From Sphingomonas sp. S2-65 (GTDB lineage Bacteria > Pseudomonadota > Alphaproteobacteria > Sphingomonadales > Sphingomonadaceae), in NCBI RefSeq assembly GCF_021513175.1, contig NZ_CP090953.1:1817001-1881000 (forward strand): 64,000 nucleotides of DNA. Direction: 5' to 3'. A program made the translations under genes and the position numbers. Positions 13,895 through 22,247 of this stretch are shown here, piece by piece. The notes beneath the pieces are model-generated. The model had not been told where the DNA came from and made no database searches. It worked only from the letters and a program-made list of their open reading frames with translations. Position 1 is the first letter of the stretch, and each line of letters begins with the position of its first letter.

Positions 13895-14854
13895 ATGTCG
13901 CTTGTCGTTGCCGTGCAGATGGACCCGCTTAAGGACATCAACATCGCCGGGGATTCGACCTTCGCGCTGATGCTGTCGGCACAGGCGCGCGGGCACCGGC
14001 TGTTCCATTACCGTGCCGAGGATCTCAATTACTCGGACGGCCGGGTCTGGACGCAGGCGCATCCGGTGACGGTGCAGCGGGTCGAGGGCGATCACTTCGC
14101 CTTTGCCGAAGCGGTGAAGCTAGACCTGGGCGAGGAAGCCGATGTCGTGCTGATGCGCCAGGACCCGCCCTTCGACCTCGGCTACATCACTGCGACGCAT
14201 CTGCTCGAGCGGATCGCGCACAAGACGCTGGTGGTGAACGATCCGGCCAGCGTGCGGAACGCGCCCGAGAAGATCTTCGTGCTCGATTATGCGCGCTTCA
14301 TGCCGCCGACGCTGATCACCCGCAGTCTGGACGAGGCGCGGGCGTTCCTGGCCGAGCATGACGAGATCGTGATCAAGCCGCTGCACGGCAATGGCGGCAA
14401 GGCGATCTTCAAGGTCGGCCGCGACGGCGCGAACCTGTCGGCGCTGATCGAAGTGTTCAACACCGGCTATCGCGAGCCGCACATGGTGCAGGCGTTCCTG
14501 CCCTCGGTGGCGCAGGGCGACAAGCGCATCGTGCTGGTCGACGGCGAAGTGGCCGGGGCGATCAACCGCATTCCGGGCGAAGGCGAGATCCGGTCGAACC
14601 TGGCGGTGGGCGGATCGGCGGCCAAGACCGAGCTGACGCCGCGCGAGCAGGAGATCTGCGCGGCGATGGGGCCCGAGCTCAAGAAGCGCGGGCTGCTGTT
14701 CGTCGGCATCGACGTGATCGGCGGCGAATGGCTGACCGAGATCAACGTCACCTCCCCCACCGGCATCGTCGCGATCGACAAGTTCAACGGCACCGACACC
14801 GGCGGCGTGATCTGGGACGCGATCGAGCGCCGCGTCGCCGCCATGGCGCGCTGA
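13895..14854 (+). CDS. gshB: Glutathione synthetase
   Basis: 319 residues from ATG 13895, which has a strong SD (GAAGGAGG). ATP-grasp enzyme joining gamma-glutamylcysteine and glycine. Family motifs: AVQMDPLKDINIAGDSTFAL at the N-terminus, VLMRQDPPFDLGYITATHLL, KPLHGNGGKAIFKV, NLAVGGSAAKTELT and FVGIDVIGGEWLTEINVTSP. Upstream yraN is 41 bases away, so the two could be co-transcribed. Confidence 0.96.
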   Translation: MSLVVAVQMDPLKDINIAGDSTFALMLSAQARGHRLFHYRAEDLNYSDGRVWTQAHPVTVQRVEGDHFAFAEAVKLDLGEEADVVLMRQDPPFDLGYITATHLLERIAHKTLVVNDPASVRNAPEKIFVLDYARFMPPTLITRSLDEARAFLAEHDEIVIKPLHGNGGKAIFKVGRDGANLSALIEVFNTGYREPHMVQAFLPSVAQGDKRIVLVDGEVAGAINRIPGEGEIRSNLAVGGSAAKTELTPREQEICAAMGPELKKRGLLFVGIDVIGGEWLTEINVTSPTGIVAIDKFNGTDTGGVIWDAIERRVAAMAR

Positions 14855-14864
14855 GCCACGCATC

Positions 14865-15455
14865 ATGACCGGATGGCTGGACTGGGGCTATTGGGGCATC
14901 TTTGCCTTGATGATGCTCGAGAACGTGGTGCCGCCGATCCCGTCGGAGGCGATCATGGGCATGGCGGGAATCGCCGTGGCCAAGGGCAAGCTGGACCTGG
15001 TCGGCGTGATCGCGGTCGGCACGCTGGGCACGCTGGTCGGCAACCTGTTCTGGTGGGAGATCGGGCGGCGGCTGGGCTACGAGCGCTTGCAGCCGCTGGT
15101 GGCGCGCTGGGGCCGCTGGCTGACCCTGGAATGGGACGATGTCGAGAAGCTGCACCGCTATTTCGACCGGTGGGGCGGGATCACCGTATTCGTGTTCCGC
15201 TTCCTGCCGTTCGGGCGGACGGTGATCTCGATCCCCGCGGGCATGATGCACATGCCGTTCTGGCGATTTTCGCTGTTCACCTGTGCCGGCAGCCTGTTGT
15301 GGAACTGCCTGCTGGTATCGGTGGGCATGGGGCTGGACACGCATATCGCCGATATCGAGCGGTTCATCCTGCCGGTGCTGATCGGCTTCGCTGCGCTGGG
15401 CGTGGGCGGCTATCTGTGGCGGATCGCGACGTGGAAGCCGCGGGCGCAGCGCTAG
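14865..15455 (+). CDS. DedA/SNARE-associated (VTT) family membrane protein
   Basis: 196 residues. The family pattern is clear: ENVVPPIPSEAIMGMAG at the N-terminus and FRFLPFGRTVISIPAGMMHM centrally, with about four hydrophobic segments (around 12-30, 45-65, 135-160, 165-185). DedA proteins are inner-membrane proteins, several of which act as undecaprenyl-phosphate or phospholipid flippases. It starts 10 bases after gshB and its stop overlaps the convergent xerC stop region by 4 bases. Confidence 0.9.
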   Translation: MTGWLDWGYWGIFALMMLENVVPPIPSEAIMGMAGIAVAKGKLDLVGVIAVGTLGTLVGNLFWWEIGRRLGYERLQPLVARWGRWLTLEWDDVEKLHRYFDRWGGITVFVFRFLPFGRTVISIPAGMMHMPFWRFSLFTCAGSLLWNCLLVSVGMGLDTHIADIERFILPVLIGFAALGVGGYLWRIATWKPRAQR

Positions 15456-16342
15456 GCGCGCGGATGCGCGTTGCGGTAGACGTCGAGCAGGTGGGCGGCG
15501 TCGACGGCGGTGTAGATCTGCGTCGAGCTCAAACTGGCATGGCCGAGCAGTTCCTGGAGCGCGCGCAGATCGGCGCCGCGGCCCAGCAGATGGGTGGCGA
15601 AGCTGTGGCGCAGCGCGTGGGGGGTAGTGCGTTCCGACAGGCCGAGCGTGGTGCGGGCGGCCTGGACCGACTTGCGGATGATACCCGGGGATAAGGGCCC
15701 GCCCTTGGCGCCGCGGAACAGCGGAGCGTCGCGGCCAAGCGCATAGGGGCACGCCTCTGCATAGGCTTCGATCGCGGCGCGGACCTGGGGGAGCAGCGGC
15801 ACCAGGCGGGTCTTGTTGCGCTTGCCGGTGACCGACAGGGTCTCGGCGAGCGGCAGGATCGCGGCGGTGAGGCCCACTGCCTCGCCGATGCGCAAGCCGG
15901 CGCCGTAGAGCAGCAGCAGCACCGCCCAGTCGCGCGCGGCGATCCAGGGTTCGCGGGCATCTTCCGACACGGTTTCGGCCAGCGCGACGGCTTCGGCCGG
16001 CGAGATCGGGCGGGGTACCCCCTTCTTCACGCGCGGGCCGCGCAGGCGGGGGAGTTCGGCGCCATCGCCCGCCGCGAATTTGAGAAAGCCGCGCACTGCC
16101 GAGAGTTCGCGCGCGGCGGAGGCATTGGACAGGCCTTGGTTCCGGCGGTGGGCGAGAAAGGCACGGAGGTCGGCCGGGGTGATCTTCGCCAAAGCCTCGC
16201 GCGTTACCGGCCCGCCCCAGTGTGACTGGAGGAAGGCGAGCAGGCGGATCGCAGTGGCTTCATAGGCACGCACCGTGTGAACCGAGCGCCGGCGATCGCG
16301 GGCGAGGTGCTGGGCGTAGAGGAGAGGGAGGGGTGTGGTCAC
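15452..16342 (-). CDS. xerC: Tyrosine recombinase XerC
   Basis: 296 residues from GTG 16342. All catalytic residues are visible: Arg151 (GAGLRIGEA), Lys174 (VTGKRNK), His242 and Arg245 (PHALRHSFATHLL), His268 (LLGHASLSST) and Tyr277 (TQIYTAVDAAHL). With XerD it resolves chromosome dimers at dif. The N-terminal SAM-like core-binding domain is present (RRSVHTVRAYEATAIRLLAF). Despite being an integrase family member it is chromosomal, given its housekeeping surroundings and canonical length. Confidence 0.93.
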   Translation of the reverse strand: MTTPLPLLYAQHLARDRRRSVHTVRAYEATAIRLLAFLQSHWGGPVTREALAKITPADLRAFLAHRRNQGLSNASAARELSAVRGFLKFAAGDGAELPRLRGPRVKKGVPRPISPAEAVALAETVSEDAREPWIAARDWAVLLLLYGAGLRIGEAVGLTAAILPLAETLSVTGKRNKTRLVPLLPQVRAAIEAYAEACPYALGRDAPLFRGAKGGPLSPGIIRKSVQAARTTLGLSERTTPHALRHSFATHLLGRGADLRALQELLGHASLSSTQIYTAVDAAHLLDVYRNAHPRA

Positions 16343-16357
16343 GCCTGTGGCTTACTC

Positions 16358-16491
16358 GATCCTCCCCCGGAGGGGGAGGTGGCACGCAAAGCGTGACGGA
16401 GGGGTAGTCTCCACAAGCATATCGCTCGTGGCCAATACCCCTCCACCACCGCCTAGCGGCGGCGGTCCCCCTCCCCCTCCGGGGGAGGATC
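16358..16491. repeat. MITE-like palindromic repeat with 22-bp terminal inverted repeats
   Basis: The outer arms 16358-16379 and 16470-16491 are perfect 22-bp inverted copies of each other, each itself CTCCCCC/GGGGGAG-rich. The interior contains the CTCCACCACCGCC...GGCGGCGGTCCCCC segment also found at about 11025-11060 and 53119-53259. It sits between the GTG of xerC and the end of the transaldolase gene, so it may end or attenuate that transcript. Confidence 0.8.
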
Positions 16492-16514
16492 TGAAAGCGC
16501 CGCTTTGGCCGAGG

Positions 16515-17171
16515 TCAGGCGATGGTCTGGCCGGTTTTGGCCCAGTCGGCGAGGAAGCCTTCGATGCCCTTGTCGGTCAGCGGGTGCTTGACCAGTTGCT
16601 TGATGACCGATGGCGGTGCGGTCATCACGTCGGCGCCGATCTTGGCGGCCTGGAGGATGTGGATCGGGTGGCGCACGCTCGCGACCAGGATCTGGGTGTC
16701 GAAATCATAATTGTCGTAGATCAGGCGGATGTCCTCGATCAGGTCCATGCCGTCGAAGCCGACATCGTCGTGGCGGCCGACGAAGGGCGAGACGAAGGTC
16801 GCACCGGCCTTGGCGGCGAGCAGCGCCTGGTTGGCCGAGAAGCACAGCGTGACGTTGACCATCGTGCCGTCGTCGGTGAGCGCCTTGCAGGTCTTGAGGC
16901 CGTCGATGGTCAGCGGAACCTTGACCGCCACGTTGTCGGCGATCTTCCGGACGATCTCGGCTTCCTTCATCATCGTCTCATAGTCGAGCGCGACGACTTC
17001 GGCCGAGACCGGCATGCCCGGCACGATCCCGCAGATCTCCGCGACCACTTCGAGGAAGTTGCGGCCCGCCTTGTGGATCAGCGACGGATTGGTGGTCACG
17101 CCGTCGAGCAGCCCGGCATCGGCCAGCTCGCGAATGTCGTTGGTGTCGGCGGTGTCGGCGAAGAACTTCAT
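16515..17171 (-). CDS. tal: Transaldolase / fructose-6-phosphate aldolase family protein
   Basis: 218 residues, the short TalC/FSA subfamily rather than the ~320-residue TalB. The Schiff-base Lys84 lies in [11 protein letters not shown]; other family blocks are [44 protein letters not shown] and [19 protein letters not shown]. Probable role in the non-oxidative pentose-phosphate pathway. It follows the secreted-protein gene by 25 bases and may be in one transcript with it. Whether it acts as transaldolase or FSA cannot be decided by eye. Confidence 0.9.
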   Translation of the reverse strand: MKFFADTADTNDIRELADAGLLDGVTTNPSLIHKAGRNFLEVVAEICGIVPGMPVSAEVVALDYETMMKEAEIVRKIADNVAVKVPLTIDGLKTCKALTDDGTMVNVTLCFSANQALLAAKAGATFVSPFVGRHDDVGFDGMDLIEDIRLIYDNYDFDTQILVASVRHPIHILQAAKIGADVMTAPPSVIKQLVKHPLTDKGIEGFLADWAKTGQTIA

Positions 17172-17196
17172 GGTCGGATCCTCGGATCAGCAGGAA

Positions 17197-17589
17197 TCAG
17201 TAGCGCACCAGCATCAGCCGCGCGCGCGTTCCCTTAAGCCGCGAGACGGTCACGCGATAGGTGCCGGGTTGCAGCCGGTAGCGGACGATCTTGCGGATGG
17301 TCGAACATTGCGGGCCGTTGCCGAGCGCGGCGTAGGCCAGCGGCTTGCCGCGGCCGCGCGCCACATCGATCCAGCCGGCCTGATCCAGCGCGATGCCGAA
17401 AGTCCCGCCCTTGCGTATTTGGAGCGTGGTGGTGAGGCCGTGGTCCCTTCCGGCGTTCAGCGTAACAGCATGGCGGGTATCGAGGCCGCGTCCGGTGCGC
17501 GTCCACCCACGCAGCGGCTGCGGCAGCGCCGCATCATAGGTCCGGCACGGTGCAGGCGTGAGGCTAAGTGCGAGTGCAGTCAGGAACAT
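17197..17589 (-). CDS. Exported hypothetical protein
   Basis: 130 residues from ATG 17589. A short signal peptide (MFLTALALSLTPAPC) is followed by a beta-rich, Cys-containing domain (CSTIRKIVRYRLQPGTYRVT and later RLMLVRY). Two or three Cys residues could form disulfides in the periplasm. The GTYRVTVS repeat-like strand pattern resembles pre-peptidase C-terminal/jelly-roll proteins only loosely. Function unknown. Confidence 0.65.
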   Translation of the reverse strand: MFLTALALSLTPAPCRTYDAALPQPLRGWTRTGRGLDTRHAVTLNAGRDHGLTTTLQIRKGGTFGIALDQAGWIDVARGRGKPLAYAALGNGPQCSTIRKIVRYRLQPGTYRVTVSRLKGTRARLMLVRY

Positions 17590-17697
17590 CGTTACCCTCC
17601 CCGGTTGGCTTCCACGGCGTACCGGCGCCCCTGCGGTCGGCAACGCCGAGAAGTCCGCACTTTTGTGACATCATCCCACCGCACATGCTAGGGCGCG

Positions 17698-18372
17698 GTG
17701 TCGAACCGGGAGCTGACCGCCTTGCGCCTGCCCATCCTTGCCGTCGCCCTGTCGCTGCTGCCCTTGGCGGCGCAGGCCCAGAGCGAAGACGCGCAGCTCT
17801 GGACGCAGACCAACGTCAATGTCGGGCTGGGCGACGACACCCGCGTCACGCTGGAGGGGATCGCACGCTGGAGCGACCGGCAGGACGGCCTGTTCCACAC
17901 CGAACTGGGCGGGATCGTCAGCCACAAGCTTTCAAAGCATGTCGAGATCGGAATCGGCTATCGCCATGTCGCGGGGTATGGCGGCAACACCGCCGACGAC
18001 GAGAACCGGCTGCGCCAGTATGTCGTGCTCAACTTCGGACGGATCACGGCGCGTTTCCGAATCGATGAGCGCTTCCACCCCGATGGGAACGAGATCGGGG
18101 TGCGGATCCGCCCCCTGCTGCGCTACAATCATCCGCTCGCCAGGAACGTCGCGCTGTTCGCCAGCCATGAAAGCTTCTTCATGGCGAACACCACGCAGTG
18201 GGGCCAGCGCGCCGGCTATGACCGGATGCGCAACCTGATCGGCGTCACGCTGCCGCTGGTGAAGGACGTGTCCGCGGATATCGGCTATCTCAACCAATAC
18301 CGGTTCGCCCGCGGCGGCGCCGGGGCGCAGATGGACCATGCGCTTTCGCTGACGCTGACCGTGAACCTCTGA
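17698..18372 (+). CDS. DUF2490 family outer-membrane-type protein
   Basis: 224 residues from GTG 17698. The signal peptide ends near LPLAAQAQS. The body matches DUF2490: EDAQLWTQTNVNVGLGDDTR, IGIGYRHVAGYGG, DENRLRQYVVLNFGRITARF, RIRPLLRYNHPLARN, SHESFFMANTTQWGQRAGYD and DIGYLNQYRFARGG. Alternating strands ending in a hydrophobic C-terminus (SLTLTVNL) suggest a small beta barrel. Physiological role unknown. Confidence 0.85.
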   Translation: MSNRELTALRLPILAVALSLLPLAAQAQSEDAQLWTQTNVNVGLGDDTRVTLEGIARWSDRQDGLFHTELGGIVSHKLSKHVEIGIGYRHVAGYGGNTADDENRLRQYVVLNFGRITARFRIDERFHPDGNEIGVRIRPLLRYNHPLARNVALFASHESFFMANTTQWGQRAGYDRMRNLIGVTLPLVKDVSADIGYLNQYRFARGGAGAQMDHALSLTLTVNL

Positions 18373-18413
18373 AGGGGATTCCGTCGCGGCGGAAAATGCC
18401 CATATGGGAAGCA

Positions 18414-20585
18414 ATGCCCGGCAACCGCGCCCGTGTCCTCGTGCTGCATCCAGCCCTTGGCCCGCTCGACTATCGTGTGCCCCACGGCATGCAGGTCGAG
18501 CCGGGGTCGATCGTCGTCGCGCCGATCGGGCCCCGGCAATATGCCGGGGTGGTGTGGGAGCCCGAGCGGCTGCCCACCGAGGAGGTGGGCGACAACCGGT
18601 TGCGCAACCTGCTTTCGGTCGCCGACGCGCCGCCGCTTACCGCCGCCGTTCGGCGGCTGGTGGAGTGGACCGCCAATTACTATCTGGCGCCGCTATCGTC
18701 GGTGCTGCGCATGGCGCTGTCGTCGACCGCCGCGTTCGAGAACGCGCCGACGATCGTCGAGTATCGCGCCACCGGCGTGGTACCCGACCGCATGACTCCG
18801 CAGCGCGAACAGGCGCTGGAGCGGATCGGCGACCGGCAGGGGCTGGTGCGCGAGCTTGCCACGATCGCCGACGTATCGGAGGCTGTGATCCGGGGCTTGT
18901 GCAAGCTGGGCGCGATCGAGGCGGTGACGGTGGATACCGACTCGCCCTACCCCCTCCCCGACCCGAACTTCGCCCCGCCCGTGCTGAGCAAGGAACAGAT
19001 CGACGTCTCGTCGATCCTGCGCCAGGCGGTGGGCGCCGAGGCGTTCCAGCCGTTCCTGCTCGACGGCGTAACCGGATCGGGCAAGACCGAAGTGTATTTC
19101 GAAGCCGTGGCGGCGGCGCTCGCGGCGGGCAAGCAGACCCTGGTGCTGCTGCCCGAGATCGCGCTGACCGAGCCGTTCCTCACCCGCTTCGCCAAGCGGT
19201 TCGGGTGCGAGCCGATCGCCTGGCATTCGGGGCTGCGCACGTCGCAGCGGCGGCGCGCTTGGCGGGCGATCGCACGCGGCGAGGCGATGGTGACCGTGGG
19301 CGCGCGTTCGGCGCTGTTCCTGCCCTATCGCAACCTTGGCCTGATCGTCGTCGACGAGGCGCACGAGACCAGCTTCAAGCAGGAAGACGGCGTCCACTAT
19401 CATGCCCGCGACGTGGCGGTGATGCGCGGCAAGTTCGAAAGCTGCCCGGTGGTGCTCGCCTCTGCCACTCCGGCGATCGAGACACGGCATCAGGTCGAGC
19501 TTGGGCGCTATGAAGAGTTGAAGCTGCCTGGGCGCTATGGGGTCGCCGAATTGCCCGAGATCGAGGCGATCGACCTGATCCAGTCGCCGCCCGAGCGCGG
19601 GCGCTGGCTGGCCCCCAAGCTTGTGCTGGCGATCGACGCCGCGCTGGAGCGCGGCGAGCAGTCGCTGCTGTTCCTCAACCGCCGCGGCTACGCGCCGCTC
19701 ACCTTGTGCCGCCACTGCGGGCACCGCTTCCAATGCCCGAACTGCACCGCCTGGATGGTCGAGCACCGGCTGATCCGGCGGCTGTCGTGCCACCATTGCG
19801 GACACACCGTGCCGACGCCGGAGATCTGCCCCGAGTGCGAAGAGCCCGACAGCCTGGTCGCCTGCGGACCGGGGGTCGAGCGGATCGCCGACGAAGTCGC
19901 GGCGCTGTGGCCGCAGGCGAAGACGGCGATCGTCACGTCGGACACCTTGTGGTCGCCGGCCAAGGCAGCCGAGTTCGTCGCGCGCATGGAGCATGGCGAT
20001 ATCGACATCGTCGTGGGCACCCAGCTGGTCACCAAGGGCTACCACTTCCCCAATTTGACGGTGGTGGGCGTGGTGGACGCCGATCTGGGCCTCGACGGCG
20101 GCGACTTGCGCGCGGCCGAGCGGACCTTCCAGCAGATCATGCAGGTGTCGGGCCGCGCCGGGCGGGGCGAGAAGCCGGGAACGGTGTTCATCCAGACCCA
20201 TGCTCCCTACGCGCAGGTCATGCAGGCGCTGGTGTCCGGCGACAGCGAGGCGTTCTACGAAGCCGAGACCGAAGCGCGGCGCGAGGCGGAGGCGCCTCCG
20301 TTCGGACGCTATGCCGCGATCATCGTGTCGAGCGAGGACAAGAGCGCGGCCGAGGATGTCGCGCGGATGATCGGTCGGACGGCGCCGCGCATGGACGAGA
20401 TGCATGTCTATGGCCCCGCCCCCGCGCCGCTGGCGATGCTGCGCGGACGCCACCGGTTCCGGCTGCTGGTGCATGCCCGCCGCGCCTTCGATGTGCAGGA
20501 CGTGATCCGCGAATGGCTGGGCGGGCTGGAATGGGGCGCCAAGGTGCGGGTCGCGGTGGACGTGGACCCCTATAATTTCCTCTAG
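18414..20585 (+). CDS. priA: Primosomal protein N' (replication restart helicase PriA)
   Basis: 723 residues from ATG 18414, preferred because GGGAAG precedes it; ATG 18396 is also in frame. N-terminal 3'-DNA-binding domain (RARVLVLHPALGPLDYRVPH), helicase Walker A (DGVTGSGKTEVYFEA), DEAH box (IVVDEAHETSFKQEDG), and the eight-Cys zinc module (LCRHCGHRFQCPNCTAWMV, SCHHCGHTVPTPEICPECEE). Also QVSGRAGRGEKPG of motif VI. PriA reloads the replisome at stalled forks. Complete and typical in length. Confidence 0.96.
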   Translation: MPGNRARVLVLHPALGPLDYRVPHGMQVEPGSIVVAPIGPRQYAGVVWEPERLPTEEVGDNRLRNLLSVADAPPLTAAVRRLVEWTANYYLAPLSSVLRMALSSTAAFENAPTIVEYRATGVVPDRMTPQREQALERIGDRQGLVRELATIADVSEAVIRGLCKLGAIEAVTVDTDSPYPLPDPNFAPPVLSKEQIDVSSILRQAVGAEAFQPFLLDGVTGSGKTEVYFEAVAAALAAGKQTLVLLPEIALTEPFLTRFAKRFGCEPIAWHSGLRTSQRRRAWRAIARGEAMVTVGARSALFLPYRNLGLIVVDEAHETSFKQEDGVHYHARDVAVMRGKFESCPVVLASATPAIETRHQVELGRYEELKLPGRYGVAELPEIEAIDLIQSPPERGRWLAPKLVLAIDAALERGEQSLLFLNRRGYAPLTLCRHCGHRFQCPNCTAWMVEHRLIRRLSCHHCGHTVPTPEICPECEEPDSLVACGPGVERIADEVAALWPQAKTAIVTSDTLWSPAKAAEFVARMEHGDIDIVVGTQLVTKGYHFPNLTVVGVVDADLGLDGGDLRAAERTFQQIMQVSGRAGRGEKPGTVFIQTHAPYAQVMQALVSGDSEAFYEAETEARREAEAPPFGRYAAIIVSSEDKSAAEDVARMIGRTAPRMDEMHVYGPAPAPLAMLRGRHRFRLLVHARRAFDVQDVIREWLGGLEWGAKVRVAVDVDPYNFL

Positions 20586-20657
20586 CCCTGTCGATTTTCT
20601 GCAAGTCGAACGCGAGACGCCGCGATATCGTCGGCGGACGATAGGCGGGGGATATGG

Positions 20658-22181
20658 ATGAAACGCATTTCGCTGTTGCTGGCGGCACTGCTTGCGCCTG
20701 TGAGCGCCCGGGCGGCCGACTGGTATGAAGCCAGCACCGACCACTTCGTGGTATATTCGGAGCAGTCTCCAGCGAAGCTGCAGCAGTTCGCGGCCAGGCT
20801 GGAGCGGTTCGACTCAGCGATGCGCTGGCTGCGCAACCTGAAGGACGAGCCGATCGGCAAGGCGAACCGAGTCACGGTGTATGTCGTCGACGATACCGGC
20901 GATGTCGAGAAGCTCGCCTTCCGCAACGCCGCCGGATTCTATCACCCGCGCGCCGGCGGATCGCTGGCGGTGGTGCCGCGCAACGCCGGCGCGGGGGAAA
21001 CCGATCTGAGCGCGCAGGCGATCCTGCTGCACGAATATGCGCATCACCTGATGTGGACCTTCTCCCCCAACGCGGTCTACCCCGCCTGGTACATCGAAGG
21101 TTATGCCGAGACGCTGGCGACGGTGAAGTTCTACGACGACGGCGCAGTCGATCTGGGCCGGCCACCGCAATATCGCGCGGCTGGGCTGATGAGCGGCAAT
21201 GCGCTCCCGATCGAAAAGCTGCTGGTCGCGGACACACTGAAGCTCAACGACCAGCAGCGCGACGGGCTATATGGCCGGGGCTGGCTCCTGTCGCATTATC
21301 TGCTGCTGTCGGGGCAGCGTAAGGGGCAGCTCGACGGGTATCTGAAGGATCTGAATGCCGGGAAGCCGACGCTGGAGGCGGCCAAGGCGTTCGGCGACCT
21401 GCGCAAGCTCGACCGCGAGCTGGAGAAGTACAAGGGCGGCACGTTCAAGGTCTTCAAGCTGGCGGGATCGGTGATCAAGACGGGCCCCATCGAGGTGCGC
21501 AAGCTGACGCCCGGCGAAGCCGCGACGATGGACATCCGGATCCGGTCCAAGGTCGGCGTGAACAGGAAGACCGCGCCGGGCGTGTACGAGCGTGCCAAGC
21601 GGGCGGCGGCGCCCTACCCGGATGATCCCGGCGCGCAGCTTGTGCTGGCCGAGACCGCCTATGACGCGCGCGACTATGCCGCGGCCGAGGCCGCCGCCGA
21701 GCGCGCGCTGAAGGCGAACCCCAAGGCAGTGGACGGCTATGTCTACAGGGCGATGGCGCGGATGGGGATGGCGCACAAGGCGAACGACAAGACACCCGCG
21801 ACCTGGAGCGCGATCCGCAAGATCATCGCGGCGGGCAACCGCATCGATCCGGAGGACCCCGAGCCGCTCACGCTATATTACCGCAGCTTCGTGGAGGCCG
21901 ACACCCCGCCGAGCGACAATGCGAAGCAGGGGTTGTACAAAGCTTTCATGCTGGCGCCGCAGGACGACCAGCTGCGCTTCAACGTCGCCACCGTGCTGCT
22001 GCGCGACCGCGACAAGGATGGCGCGCGCGCCACGCTGGCTCCGCTCGCTTATCAGCCGCACGGCAAGGGGCTGGCGCTGGTCGCGAGCAGCCTGATCAAG
22101 TTGATCGACAGCGGCGACATCGACGCAGTGCTCCGCAAGCTCGACGCGCCCGAGGACGAAAAGGAAGAGCCCGAAGCATAA
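20658..22181 (+). CDS. Exported gluzincin-like metallopeptidase with TPR-like C-terminus
   Basis: 507 residues. Signal peptide MKRISLLLAALLAPVSARA. A zinc-peptidase motif His125-Glu126-x2-His129 (ILLHEYAHHLM) is followed 18 residues later by Glu147 in YIEGYAETLA, the gluzincin arrangement seen in DUF1570-type proteins. From about residue 300 on there are TPR-like helices (AQLVLAETAYDARDYAAAEA, ERALKANPKAVDGYVYRAMA, KQGLYKAFMLAPQDDQLRFN). It is probably periplasmic. The next gene, an exported serine protease, starts 66 bases downstream on the same strand. Confidence 0.75.
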   Translation: MKRISLLLAALLAPVSARAADWYEASTDHFVVYSEQSPAKLQQFAARLERFDSAMRWLRNLKDEPIGKANRVTVYVVDDTGDVEKLAFRNAAGFYHPRAGGSLAVVPRNAGAGETDLSAQAILLHEYAHHLMWTFSPNAVYPAWYIEGYAETLATVKFYDDGAVDLGRPPQYRAAGLMSGNALPIEKLLVADTLKLNDQQRDGLYGRGWLLSHYLLLSGQRKGQLDGYLKDLNAGKPTLEAAKAFGDLRKLDRELEKYKGGTFKVFKLAGSVIKTGPIEVRKLTPGEAATMDIRIRSKVGVNRKTAPGVYERAKRAAAPYPDDPGAQLVLAETAYDARDYAAAEAAAERALKANPKAVDGYVYRAMARMGMAHKANDKTPATWSAIRKIIAAGNRIDPEDPEPLTLYYRSFVEADTPPSDNAKQGLYKAFMLAPQDDQLRFNVATVLLRDRDKDGARATLAPLAYQPHGKGLALVASSLIKLIDSGDIDAVLRKLDAPEDEKEEPEA

Positions 22182-22247
22182 CCAGTCCGCTTGAACCCCG
22201 GGCCATTTTCCCCGAAAGCTGCGCCGCAACGAAAGGGTCGGGATACG

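Noticed and set aside
15452..16342. Considered as a second integrase belonging to a mobile element
   Set aside because: All residues, length and housekeeping neighbours fit chromosomal XerC, and no mobile genes are adjacent.
18693..20744. 683-codon leftward frame across priA
   Set aside because: Antisense of the complete priA gene; long only because of high GC and the absence of TA-rich stops.
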